Positions 1 to 8,333 of a stretch of 46,595 bases of DNA are shown in pieces. The stretch lies in contig JAAXWS010000019.1 of the NCBI GenBank assembly GCA_013334865.1, positions 1 through 46,595 of the forward strand. Direction: 5' to 3'. Under the pieces are notes generated by a model, which was not told the DNA's origin, ran no database searches, and worked only from the letters and a program-made list of their open reading frames with translations. Source of the stretch: Chlorobiaceae bacterium. GTDB lineage: Bacteria > Bacteroidota > Chlorobiia > Chlorobiales > Chlorobiaceae. A program made the position numbers and the translations under genes. Every line of letters starts with the position of its first letter. Position 1 is the stretch's first letter.

Positions 1-71
1 GATCGAACAACGCAATCGGTCATCATCCCTCAATTGGATCGCAGTGAATCGGCTCGTTTCCTTCATGGCTT

Positions 72-329
72 TCAGGCAATCTGGGGTTTGTGATGCTTGG
101 CGAAAAAGTCGTTCAGGCTCTCGGCCATCATATCCTGAATGGTCATTCCCTGCTCGATGCCAATCAGCTTCAGCTGCTTGACCACATCGGGCTCGAACCA
201 CACCGTCACGGCCTTTTTTCCGATTCTGACAGGCGCGACATATGAACTGCCCGTTGTCGGCCTCGCCGCCTCAACAACAGTCGACTTCACCTCCCTGAGC
301 AGCGCATCTGCCAAGCTTTTTTTCCTCAT
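72..329 (-). CDS. Ribbon-helix-helix partition/regulatory protein (ParA partner)
   Basis: A small 85-residue protein with a basic N-terminal tail. Its C-terminal half (KAVTVWFEPDVV followed by two helices, ending FFAKHH) fits a ribbon-helix-helix DNA-binding fold. The start at 329 is chosen because its ATG overlaps the parA stop as ATGA, which indicates translational coupling; an upstream in-frame start at 377 would lie inside parA. Small RHH proteins encoded directly after a ParA (ParG, omega type) are the centromere-binding partners and autoregulators of type Ib plasmid partition. That role is inferred here from fold and position. The likely DNA target is the CATG-box array upstream of parA. 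Confidence 0.75.
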   Translation of the reverse strand: MRKKSLADALLREVKSTVVEAARPTTGSSYVAPVRIGKKAVTVWFEPDVVKQLKLIGIEQGMTIQDMMAESLNDFFAKHHKPQIA

Positions 330-976
330 GATCGGATCTCCTGAGGCAACAGGGTTGTCCATCCAAAGTGTGCGCAAACAGCTCGAAACAGTGCCTCAAT
401 CTCTTCAGCAGCTTTACCGTCTGGTTCGTATTCGAGAACGGACAGGCCTGCTGTAAGTGAGTGGACAAAAGCGACCCTTTGCCCGAGAGTTGCGGGCGCA
501 AGATCGAGTCCATAACCTTTCAGGACCTGCTCAGCGTCCGCCCGCAGGCCGCCTTTTCCAGGAACCGTATTGAGCACGGCAAGTGACGGCGTTTTCGCCA
601 AGGAAGCGAGGTCAATCGTGGTACTTATAGCTTTCAGATCCAGCAAAGAAGGGCGGCATGGAATCAACACGAGATCAGCAGCTCGCGCAGCGGCAAGCGC
701 TGATGATTCCGAGTGCGGTGCCGTATCGATGATGACGAGATCTGCGCCATTTTTTTTAGCTGCTTCAATGACCGCCGGGAGACGTGATGCCTGGATAGAC
801 ACCACCACCGGAGAGTCACTCCCGCGAAGATCATGCCAGCACTTTGCGCTTGCTTGGGGATCAATATCGATGACGGCAGATTGCCAACCGGAACGCTCAG
901 CAGCGACAGCGAGATTCAGTGCAATGGTCGTCTTGCCCGCTCCGCCTTTCTGGGATATGATCGCTATGGTTTTCAT
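326..976 (-). CDS. parA: ParA-family partition ATPase
   Basis: A 216-residue ParA/MinD-type ATPase. The deviant Walker A motif KGGAGKTT is at residues 10-17, and the Walker B-like segment VIIDTAPH follows near residues 100-107. It has no N-terminal HTH extension, so it is the small type Ib form (ParF/delta-like) that segregates or stabilises plasmids and integrative elements together with an RHH protein. The partner gene overlaps its 3' end by 4 bp. The ATG at 976-974 is itself inside the first CATG box of a phased array, so expression is probably autoregulated by the partner protein. It likely stabilises the excised circular form of the element. Confidence 0.9.
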   Translation of the reverse strand: MKTIAIISQKGGAGKTTIALNLAVAAERSGWQSAVIDIDPQASAKCWHDLRGSDSPVVVSIQASRLPAVIEAAKKNGADLVIIDTAPHSESSALAAARAADLVLIPCRPSLLDLKAISTTIDLASLAKTPSLAVLNTVPGKGGLRADAEQVLKGYGLDLAPATLGQRVAFVHSLTAGLSVLEYEPDGKAAEEIEALFRAVCAHFGWTTLLPQEIRS

Positions 977-1057
977 GTTTGCCTGGTTTCATGTTTGCTT
1001 GATGGCATGTCATCATGTAGACATGCTGACATGCCCACATGATTGCCTGGCTGCATG
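974..1057. promoter_or_regulatory. Phased CATG-box array, probable partition site/operator
   Basis: CATG occurs at 974, 990, 1006, 1014, 1022, 1030, 1038 and 1054. The three missing positions of the same 8-bp register (982, 998, 1046) hold CCTG, CTTG and CCTG. This makes eleven tetramer boxes, each separated by 4 bp. The 16-bp blocks starting at 974 and 1038 match at 13 of 16 positions. The array fills most of the gap between the HTH gene and parA and includes the parA start codon. RHH partition proteins of the ParG type are known to bind degenerate tetramer boxes separated by short spacers upstream of the par operon. A centromere and operator role here is inference. Confidence 0.6.
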
Positions 1058-1088
1058 ATGGTGTGCTGCCAAGCAGGATACCGCCGAA

Positions 1089-1436
1089 TCACTTGCTCCG
1101 CTTATGGCTTGCCTTACGCAAGGTCAGGTAGGTATCGACCGCCTTTTCGATAGCTTCAGGCCCGTTATTCTCTCCCTTTTCAAGCCATTCGTTCAGCTTG
1201 CGTTCGGAGAAGTAGAGGCGCTTGGTCTTCTTGATGTAGGGGATCTGGTTCCGCTGAACCAGACCGTAAATGGTGGGTACAGCAAGCCGCAACATGATTG
1301 CCGCTTCGGCGACCGTCAGCAGACGGTCATGGGATTCTGAAGGAAACACATTGGCGAGTTCTTGACGAACGATCATTCGAATCGACGCCATCAGCCGGTC
1401 ATCGGCCAATCCGGGGCGGGTCTGTAAGTATTCCAT
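1089..1436 (-). CDS. Excisionase-like helix-turn-helix protein
   Basis: A 115-residue protein. Residues about 40-90 form a MerR/excisionase-type winged HTH: LTVAEAAIMLRLAVPTIYGL is the helix-turn-helix, then a wing (KKTKRLYFSERKLNEWLEKG). Proteins of this class act as recombination directionality factors or as small regulators on integrative elements and plasmids. It lies 112 bp upstream of parA on the same strand, with the CATG array between, so it may be the first gene of the partition operon. It could equally be a replication or copy-number regulator. No replication initiator is visible in the window. Function is assigned by domain only. Confidence 0.65.
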   Translation of the reverse strand: MEYLQTRPGLADDRLMASIRMIVRQELANVFPSESHDRLLTVAEAAIMLRLAVPTIYGLVQRNQIPYIKKTKRLYFSERKLNEWLEKGENNGPEAIEKAVDTYLTLRKASHKRSK

Positions 1437-1887
1437 CTCGTTGTATCAAGGGTTAACGAACAACAACGATGGAAATCTCGCACAAACAGTTAACCCCGTT
1501 CAACCACCATGGGGGTCAAACGGGGTATGGTTTTCGGCTGGAATTGCGAAAAATTGAGTTTGAATCATGAACGACGATAGAGATTGAGAGCGGCTTTTAT
1601 GCATGTCGGCGTTCCCTATCAGTGAGTTTTTTCAAACCAACGCCCTCTGGCCAGAGCCTGCTCAAGGATTTTCTGGCGTGACTTACCAGATTCATAAAAT
1701 AGGGATCTTCATCACACAGAATCGACTTACCTCGGAACTAGAACATGAACCCCGTCCTTTGATGCTACTGGTTGAAAGACACCTATTACCCCGTCATCAG
1801 CGTCTACTCCTATCCAATCACAAGTGATTTTATTCTAATCGATTGGATGATTTCTTCTCTTGTCCAAACACCACAGAAATCCGATCG
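1437..1887. other. Intergenic region between qatD and the HTH gene
   Basis: About 450 bp without a convincing gene. It contains an inverted repeat ACCCCGTT...AACGGGGT at 1493-1526, about 60 bp upstream of the HTH gene start, which could be an operator. GTTAAC occurs at 1452 and 1489. Near qatD there is a small hairpin AATCAC-AA-GTGATT at 1816-1829 nested inside a longer inverted repeat ATCCAATC...GATTGGAT at 1812-1848. It sits 40 to 75 bp beyond the qatD stop and could act in transcript ending, although no strong T-run follows. Short ORFs here look like chance. Confidence 0.4.
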
Positions 1888-2652
1888 TCAGATGTTGGCA
1901 TCAATAAGTGCCCGAAAGTTGCACAAAATAGCCTTAGCTATTAAGTCGTTAGGTGCTTTACGTACATGGGCGATAGCATCGATCGTAGTTTGAATGCTAG
2001 CAGGCTCTGCCAGTTTATTGTCAATCTTCGTAAACGGGCCGTCCGTCTCAGTGATGATGCGACTCAAAGGTAGCTCGGAGACAAGCGCCTGGCCGCGATC
2101 GGAACGGATCATCTCGGCATTGACAGAAAAATAGCAACCGAGGGCTGCAGCTCGTCGTGCCTCGGACTTGGTTCCAGTGAACCAGTGCAGCACAACAAAG
2201 CCACGGTCCTGAGGAAAATGGCTTTCGATCATTTCGAGCACCGTTGGTACGCAACGGACGCTATGTACGGTAAGTATTTTACCGCCGACATCCGCACATC
2301 GTTCAAGAACAGTGCGAAACACCTGTTTTTGAGCATCGAGCGATTTATAGAACCGGGGACCGGCATCAAGTCCAACCTCGCCGATGTAGCGTGCCTCTGG
2401 TAGATAGTGTTCCCACAAGACCAATTCTCCAGCCCGTTCCGCCACGAGTTGCGGATGTAGGCCAAGCGCGGCCCGCACATAGCGCGTATGGTGCGTCAGC
2501 TCGTGATTGCGAGGCCAGGCTTTCGGCGTAGTGGTGACGGTCAACGTGTAAATCCGCGCCGCCTCCGCTCTCGCTATCACGGCATCGAAGTCGGGATAAA
2601 GATCGAGGTGGCAGTGGAAATCGACACCACCGGGCTGGACATCATTGCTCAT
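1888..2652 (-). CDS. qatD: QatD, TatD-like metal-dependent nuclease of the Qat defence system
   Basis: A 254-residue TatD-family amidohydrolase-fold protein. The metal ligands expected of the family are visible: HCH at residues 13-15, glutamate in GEVGLD (E92), H130, H156 and aspartate in TETDGPF (D204). The enzyme is therefore probably catalytically intact. TatD proteins are metal-dependent DNases. In this position, last gene of a KAP ATPase - QatB - QueC-like - TatD-like operon, it is the QatD component of the Qat anti-phage system. Its start overlaps the qatC stop by 4 bp. Annotated alone it would probably be called a housekeeping TatD hydrolase; the context argues against that. Confidence 0.88.
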   Translation of the reverse strand: MSNDVQPGGVDFHCHLDLYPDFDAVIARAEAARIYTLTVTTTPKAWPRNHELTHHTRYVRAALGLHPQLVAERAGELVLWEHYLPEARYIGEVGLDAGPRFYKSLDAQKQVFRTVLERCADVGGKILTVHSVRCVPTVLEMIESHFPQDRGFVVLHWFTGTKSEARRAAALGCYFSVNAEMIRSDRGQALVSELPLSRIITETDGPFTKIDNKLAEPASIQTTIDAIAHVRKAPNDLIAKAILCNFRALIDANI

Positions 2653-4019
2653 CCGGGCTGTGTCGTCACCGCGGCCAACAGCGTGCCCACTTCTTCGATG
2701 CCACGACGATAGACATCGGCAAGAGAGGCTTGACGGGCTGGCGACTCGTCGAAGAGTGGACCGGGTTTGTGGATAAGTATGGGCGCCAAGGCTGGCCTGA
2801 CGCGAAGTCGTTCGATCGCAAGCTGGAAGGAACGGATCTGCACACCTTCGGATTGGCGCGTATCAAGAGCTCGAGCCGTCAAGTTATCGATCGTGTAGAC
2901 GGTCGGGTCACCGCCGGCGCCAAACCCTATGAGCAACGCTGCGCGCCGAATCAGGCATGGCAGGCAATAACCGCAATGCTGAGTGCTGAGGCCATGAAAG
3001 CGTCCCTTGACCGGCGCTGCACAGGACAAGGAAATTGGGGTGAGGTTCCTCAAGAAAACTCCGTTTGCGCATGCTGTCACCATCTCGCCCTTCGTCTTAT
3101 CCCAGTAAGGGTTCTCGATGCGGCCATCGATACCGAGAGCGGCGAGAGCTTCGTTCCAGCGGGCGATGTAGAACGGGTGGGTAGTGCGTGTGCTCAGCGC
3201 CCCGAGGCGGAGGGGGTCGAGCGGTACGTTGACCGCGATCAAGCCATTCTCGGGAACCTTCAGAGTGAATGCGCTACCGAGTCCGCTGCCTGCGAACACG
3301 CCCAAGGCGAAAAAGAGAAAGGATCGTCCCCGCGTGGTGTTCTCGCCATCCGATCCCTGAATGAATCCTTGTGGAAAGGCCATCCAGAGGCGCAAGCGCT
3401 GGAACGGATTGCTCGGATACTGGGCCTTCAACGCATCGAAGATTGAGGTCTGGGCGTCGCTTGTCGCGCCCTCTCCAGCGTGGCTTATGAGAAGCGGCGT
3501 GCGGCCGGCTTCTAGCGAATCGATCGCACCGATCAGGCTATCGAGACCGCCGGAGAAGAGCGCGAGATCGTTGAAGGGCGGGCTGATGAGGCGGCCTGGA
3601 GGCATCGGCGCGACCCGTGTAAAACTACGCGGCCTCGCTCGGAAACCGAGTAACCAGCGATCTCCGGTCAAGAAATTCAGCATCCGGACCAATATTGGTG
3701 CTGCCGCTGTCCAGCGAGCAGTATCAGAGACCGGTACAATTAAACGCAACTCCCGCGTCCAGCCATCCTGAGACTCGCTATCACGCGATACTCGGGTATC
3801 GGCAGCATGGACGTGCGCGGCTAGAACGAGAACGTCAGTCCCCATCTCAGATGGATATACGCCAAGCCGAGACAGATCGCTTAGTGCGCGACCGATCCCG
3901 TGACCCAGAGTTCGGTCACCGTCGATCAAATCGAACCTTGTTGCGAATTCGCTGTTGTCGAGCGGTACTCGTGCTCGGTCGCCTTGGCCGTAGTGGCCGA
4001 TGATAACGTGTCGTCTCAT
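2649..4019 (-). CDS. qatC: QatC, QueC-like protein of the Qat defence system
   Basis: A 456-residue protein with a PP-loop ATP-pyrophosphatase motif SGGLDS at residues 156-161 and a C-terminal cysteine set (C333, C349, C352, C355; CGYCLPC) like the zinc site of QueC. QueC makes the 7-cyano-7-deazaguanine precursor of queuosine but is about half this length. The roughly 150-residue N-terminal extension and the surrounding genes mark this as QatC rather than a tRNA-modification enzyme. It overlaps qatB and qatD by 4 bp each, so the operon is translationally coupled. The biochemical reaction of QatC in defence cannot be read from the sequence. Confidence 0.88.
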   Translation of the reverse strand: MRRHVIIGHYGQGDRARVPLDNSEFATRFDLIDGDRTLGHGIGRALSDLSRLGVYPSEMGTDVLVLAAHVHAADTRVSRDSESQDGWTRELRLIVPVSDTARWTAAAPILVRMLNFLTGDRWLLGFRARPRSFTRVAPMPPGRLISPPFNDLALFSGGLDSLIGAIDSLEAGRTPLLISHAGEGATSDAQTSIFDALKAQYPSNPFQRLRLWMAFPQGFIQGSDGENTTRGRSFLFFALGVFAGSGLGSAFTLKVPENGLIAVNVPLDPLRLGALSTRTTHPFYIARWNEALAALGIDGRIENPYWDKTKGEMVTACANGVFLRNLTPISLSCAAPVKGRFHGLSTQHCGYCLPCLIRRAALLIGFGAGGDPTVYTIDNLTARALDTRQSEGVQIRSFQLAIERLRVRPALAPILIHKPGPLFDESPARQASLADVYRRGIEEVGTLLAAVTTQPG

Positions 4020-4897
4020 GCTCCCTCCGCCTCAGCATTACCCATGATCTGCAAGATGCGAAATGCCTGTTCGTATATGCCTCCGACGAAGGTGAGCACG
4101 CGATCGGGTGTCAACGCTGACATCGCTGCGCGCGCCGTTGTCAGGGCGTCGGCGACAGCGCGCCGAATGAAATCATTCAACTGCGCTTGGACTCGTGCGG
4201 CTTGCCTGATGTCGGAGGGAAGGATCACCGTCTTTGTGCCAATATCGTTGCATAGTCGAGACTCGATCGCGTTCGTCGCATAGAGCTCAAAGACCGTCTG
4301 CATCTGGTCGGAGGTGAGCCCGTCGAGGTTAGTGATGCCCGCTCCGGCAAGATCGGCGATCGTCTCAATGAAGGCTTCTCGCGCGATGCCCTCGTCGATG
4401 GTGCCGCCGTCTGGGCATACATAGTCAGCCAGTCCGAGGAAGATTTCCTCAATCGGCCGACCGGCGAGAGCACCGAGATTGAGCGCTCGGAGCGCCTCTG
4501 TCGCACCACGCGTGACGGCTTCCGACAGAAACCCGAGGAGACGGCTGCCGACTCCTCGGGCTGATCCCATCCTTGCCGCCGCCGTTCGCGCGCCGCCCGA
4601 AGACGAACCCACATAATGCGACACGGCACGACCGAGAGCTCTGCGATCGTTCCCGTCCGAACTCGCGAAGCGGGAGAAGTTGTTTCGAGCTCTGGAAAAG
4701 CGTGTGGGATCCGCAACTGGGGGAATAGGCGGCCTCGCCGGCGGCGCTGGTGGTCCAGCAGGCAATTCAACCGGGGGCGCGCCATTAGGGGCTGCCCCGC
4801 TGTCTGGTGCAGCTGGGGGCGAGCCTTCATTGCTCAGCCAACTTGGGATGAGCGGTGTGCCACCACTTTGGCCGCCGAATGCGCTGGATGTACCCAT
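4016..4897 (-). CDS. qatB: QatB, Qat defence system component
   Basis: A 293-residue protein with a low-complexity N-terminus rich in proline and alanine (residues about 25-65, many PP and PA pairs), followed by a predicted alpha-helical body. No enzymatic motif is visible. It is identified as QatB by its place between the KAP-type ATPase and the QueC-like gene in the conserved qatABCD order. Its ATG shares one base with the qatA stop (TAATG), and its stop overlaps qatC by 4 bp. QatB is required for Qat defence in published work, but its biochemical role is not evident here. Confidence 0.8.
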   Translation of the reverse strand: MGTSSAFGGQSGGTPLIPSWLSNEGSPPAAPDSGAAPNGAPPVELPAGPPAPPARPPIPPVADPTRFSRARNNFSRFASSDGNDRRALGRAVSHYVGSSSGGARTAAARMGSARGVGSRLLGFLSEAVTRGATEALRALNLGALAGRPIEEIFLGLADYVCPDGGTIDEGIAREAFIETIADLAGAGITNLDGLTSDQMQTVFELYATNAIESRLCNDIGTKTVILPSDIRQAARVQAQLNDFIRRAVADALTTARAAMSALTPDRVLTFVGGIYEQAFRILQIMGNAEAEGA

Positions 4898-6879
4898 TAG
4901 CGTGCTCCCTGGCGTGTACGATGCACGCCGTTGGCCGCAACCTTAAGCATCGCTCCGCCATCCCGCCCCCAAAGCTGTAGGAGAAGATTAAATCGTTGTG
5001 TGTGTTCTCTATCCTTGAGAGCGCTTTCCCAGCCGCTGCAGACCCATGGACCCAATCGGTCCAGAGGAAGTGCTTCGAGAAAGTCTAGAAGGTTGCTCTG
5101 AAGCGTGGGGTGCGCTTTGACGAGCACCGCCAGGCCATCCATACCGGGAGGCTCTGTGTCGAAACTGTCGCCGCCGACGATGCGGCCACGCACCGCCTCA
5201 AAGACCTGTGCGGCTTCGGTCGGTGCGAGCCGCTTCAAATCGCCTTCGAGCCCCTGAACTGAGAACTTGCTGCCAAAAAGCTGCTCGACGACGGTGGCCA
5301 AATGTCCGAGCACAGAGGCTGCGCCGAAATAGTCCTTCCGATCCTTAGCGACGAACAGATAGGGCCGAAGATCATCGCCCCCGATCTTCGTAGGTACAGC
5401 TGCCCAAGCCTTAATGGCGGGCGACGATAGCCATTCGCCTAGCAGCACGCTCTCTGTGGCTTTCGAGGCCATCACCTTTGGAGCTGGTTTGGCCGCATCG
5501 CCACCCTTGCTTGCAGTCGTCTTGGCTGGCGAGGTCTCACCCTTATCATCTTCTTTCTCAGTGGCAACTGATTCGAGCGCGACCAGATCCGGACATTTGC
5601 CATCCGGTGCGGCGGCGGCCGCAGCGGCGATCTGGTCAAACAGGCGGGGAAGAAATCGCTCGGCGAGCATGAGCTTGGCTAGAACGGGCAGCTTGACGTC
5701 ATCCCCGAATCCGCGCGCTTCGGCTGTTTGTTGCCGCAAAACGAGCGTGTTAAGAAATCGCTTGATCTGACGAGGATTCCCCTTCGTTCCGTTAGCAAGA
5801 ATCGGTCCAATCTGATCACTCAGCGCCAAGGCATTATTGGTTCGTGCCGCCTTGTCACCAATCGCGGTTTTGACTGTCGGAGCATCAAGCGACCCGCTGG
5901 TCCAGGGCCGTTTCAGCTGCTCGCGGGCAACGCCGATCAAGTTGATAAAGTCCGGATCGTTTTCGCCGAGTTCGGCGCCCACAAGCAGTAGCGTAACATA
6001 GATGCGCGTCTCAGTGTCGCCGAGAGCCGGAATACGAAAAGGCACTTGGATGAGCTTTTCCAAATAATTCCTAGCATAGGTCTGCGGCCCAGTCGAGTCT
6101 GGCAGGTCAGGGAAATGTTTGCGAACCGCATATTCGATCATCGCTTCATCGGCAGCTACGACGAACGCTGTTCGTGACGTGAAGACGAAGAGTCGCACGG
6201 CTTCAAGCGTCTCGATGGCCGTGTCGGGGAGGCAACGATCGAGGTCATCGATCAGAACAACCAATTGCTCGACACCTGCTTTGTCGAGGAGTTCGTCGAA
6301 CGCCTTGCGAAAGGCGCTTATCTCCTCGGGCACGTTAGTCGAGTCGCCTTCACCTACCGGTTTCAATAAACCTTTGAAGTTTCCGATAGCGGTCGAAACG
6401 TTTTCTTTGGTGGCAAGCTTTGAGGGATCGGCGAGAAAACCTTCCAGTGTGCCAACGATGGCCTGAATCAGCTCAGGTGTCGGAAGTCCCGTGTACGCGG
6501 TAAACGCCAGACCACCTGCCTTTTTCGCGACCTTAAGCCAGTCGATCCGACGGAATACAGCCTTCACAGCTTCACCCGCCTTGGTGAGCACGGGCCTCTT
6601 CTCTACCAACCCGGTGACGATACCCTCGATCAGTGCGATCTTGGCGTCTTCAAAGCCTTGAAAGCGCCAACCGTTGAATTTAAGACACAGAACATTCGCT
6701 TCATGTTCGAAGCCAGCCTCTATCATCTCGAGTACGCTCGATTTTCCGGCGCCCCAATCGCCATGGACACCGACGGTCACTGGCTGATCTGGTCTGTCAC
6801 GAAGGAGCCTGATGATCGTCGTGGCAATCGCCTCGTTGTTGAGAAGATCAACCTTGGTCTCGTTGTCAGTCAGGATCAT
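4897..6879 (-). CDS. qatA: QatA, KAP-family P-loop ATPase of the Qat defence system
   Basis: A 660-residue KAP-type P-loop NTPase. Walker A is GVHGDWGAGKSS at residues 37-48 and Walker B is LVVLIDDLDR at 206-215, followed by the CLPDTAIETLEAVRLF segment typical of KAP proteins. Residues about 440-475 form a lysine- and alanine-rich low-complexity linker, and the C-terminal part is helical. KAP ATPases recur in defence systems as sensors or energy-coupling subunits. It is the first gene of the qatABCD operon. The upstream region is strongly AT-rich and probably holds the promoter. The start at 6879 is preceded by a weak GGGAAG ribosome-binding site. Confidence 0.9.
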   Translation of the reverse strand: MILTDNETKVDLLNNEAIATTIIRLLRDRPDQPVTVGVHGDWGAGKSSVLEMIEAGFEHEANVLCLKFNGWRFQGFEDAKIALIEGIVTGLVEKRPVLTKAGEAVKAVFRRIDWLKVAKKAGGLAFTAYTGLPTPELIQAIVGTLEGFLADPSKLATKENVSTAIGNFKGLLKPVGEGDSTNVPEEISAFRKAFDELLDKAGVEQLVVLIDDLDRCLPDTAIETLEAVRLFVFTSRTAFVVAADEAMIEYAVRKHFPDLPDSTGPQTYARNYLEKLIQVPFRIPALGDTETRIYVTLLLVGAELGENDPDFINLIGVAREQLKRPWTSGSLDAPTVKTAIGDKAARTNNALALSDQIGPILANGTKGNPRQIKRFLNTLVLRQQTAEARGFGDDVKLPVLAKLMLAERFLPRLFDQIAAAAAAAPDGKCPDLVALESVATEKEDDKGETSPAKTTASKGGDAAKPAPKVMASKATESVLLGEWLSSPAIKAWAAVPTKIGGDDLRPYLFVAKDRKDYFGAASVLGHLATVVEQLFGSKFSVQGLEGDLKRLAPTEAAQVFEAVRGRIVGGDSFDTEPPGMDGLAVLVKAHPTLQSNLLDFLEALPLDRLGPWVCSGWESALKDREHTQRFNLLLQLWGRDGGAMLKVAANGVHRTRQGAR

Positions 6880-7385
6880 CTTTTACTTCCCACTGCTTAT
6901 AAATTGTTACTGGCGTTGACACCCACGTTGTTAACTACCAATTATGTTATATAGCATTGTGCGGCCAACAATTCTTATATAGTTCACATGTAAAATCTAA
7001 AAATCCTTATAAACATTTACGAAAACATGGATGTGAAAATGAATGCAGCAAGTAAAACCATACCCTTTAAACTCGCCTTCTTGCTAAAAACATTTCACAC
7101 ATCTTTAGTTTTCAATGAACAAATTCTACGACTACTCATATTTAATGCAAGTTCTGACTTTGACAGCCATTTAGTCGATCAAGGCGATGGACATCTGTAC
7201 TGCAGATAAATAGTTCCGTCTCAAGAGAAAGAAATAAAGCTGACCACAAGGTTTTAACAGTAAACAGTACGAATATCCGGCGTAATTATCAAGAGATAAG
7301 GACGAGAACAACAAATTATTAGCGAGCCAATCAAACTCGAAAATGCTTTCTCATGAACACATCACAAGTATTATAGCCCTTCCTT
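6880..7385. other. AT-rich intergenic region upstream of qatA
   Basis: About 500 bp of markedly lower GC than the rest of the window, separating the qat operon from the integrase module. It should contain the qat promoter reading leftward; TATATAAC-like sequence on the minus strand near 6950-6960 is compatible with a -10 region, but no clear -35 pairs with it. A 60-codon ORF on the plus strand (7027-7209) has no recognisable features and is not called. No RNA gene or repeat array is visible. Confidence 0.4.
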
Positions 7386-8333
7386 TTACGAAGTCCTTAT
7401 CAAAGCAATCCGCGTCTTATACGGAAGCCACACAAACTTACAAATACGACTTTTACCGGTAGGTTCGCCTTTGGCTTTGGAGAGAATATCCCAGACCGAG
7501 TTCCTGCTCAAATCGGCAACACCGGTTTTGGAACGGTAGGTAAAATGCCCGCAGAGCCACTCGCGAATCATAGTCCAGGATTCATGCAGAAGTCCGTTAT
7601 AGGAAAGCCTACGAAATACTTCGACGAGGCGGTTCTGGTTGCCGTTAAATATCAGTTTGTGATCAACAGGATGTCCTTGGAACAATGCTTTCAGAGCCGG
7701 GCGGTCAGATGGATCGAAAAACACTTCCAAGCAACCAAGCAGGTCTGCAAGGCGCTCTGGGGTGAGATTTAACTTAATGGAAGATGGATGACCGGCTGAA
7801 GCACTCTCCTGCTTCCTGATTACTTCCGTTTGGTCAATGACATCCGCACACTCAGGAAAGGTCTGCCGAAGCGATTGCATGAATGCAGGGCCGATGCTAC
7901 CGTGGCGGTAATGCAGTTCTTCGAAGAGGTAGGATAGGGCCCGTTTGAGCGTGACATAGACCCCCTGGAGGGTGTCGTAGCCTTCGTCGAGGTCGTTGAT
8001 GAATTCGGCGTTGTAGAGTTCGGAGGAACGGTAGTGATCAATCTTCGGAACCTGCAACCGAAGGTATTCCTGACGGCGGTCACGATATTCGTAGGGGATT
8101 TCGGGAGCGCTCTTCTGCACGTTGGCCTGAGCAAGTTTATCAACATCCCTTATGCGCCCGAAGACGAAGGTGACCATTTCTTCGAGTTCATGGTCAGAAA
8201 GGCTAGAGACAAATGGCTTTTCTGCTCCAGGACTTGTTCTGGTGACGCCGCAAAGAACTTGCAGGTCTGATGATTGCATCAGCCGATGGCCAATGTATTC
8301 CCACTTTTGCTGCTCGTCATCATGCGTCGTCAT
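7386..8333 (-). CDS. Unrecognised integrase-associated protein
   Basis: A 315-residue soluble protein with no motif I can name securely. The N-terminal half is charged and helical. The C-terminal third (KLIFNGNQNRLVEVFRRLSYNGLL and onward, ending with a basic tail) has the pattern seen in mobile-element proteins of Bacteroidota such as the RteC family: a short strand, a leucine-rich helix, then an acidic-basic helix pair. The resemblance is by eye and weak. It overlaps the upstream integrase gene by 14 bp, so the two are co-transcribed and coupled. A role in controlling integration or excision is inference from that linkage. Confidence 0.7.
   Translation of the reverse strand: MTTHDDEQQKWEYIGHRLMQSSDLQVLCGVTRTSPGAEKPFVSSLSDHELEEMVTFVFGRIRDVDKLAQANVQKSAPEIPYEYRDRRQEYLRLQVPKIDHYRSSELYNAEFINDLDEGYDTLQGVYVTLKRALSYLFEELHYRHGSIGPAFMQSLRQTFPECADVIDQTEVIRKQESASAGHPSSIKLNLTPERLADLLGCLEVFFDPSDRPALKALFQGHPVDHKLIFNGNQNRLVEVFRRLSYNGLLHESWTMIREWLCGHFTYRSKTGVADLSRNSVWDILSKAKGEPTGKSRICKFVWLPYKTRIALIRTS

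Noticed and set aside
1603-1993. Two overlapping plus-strand ORFs of 73-74 codons between the HTH gene and qatD
   Set aside because: No family features; the second runs into the antisense of qatD.
2649-4019. Queuosine biosynthesis gene queC
   Set aside because: The protein is about twice QueC length and sits in the conserved qatABCD order with no other queuosine genes nearby.
7027-7209. 60-codon ORF in the AT-rich gap upstream of qatA
   Set aside because: No ribosome-binding site, no recognisable motif and composition like the surrounding non-coding DNA.
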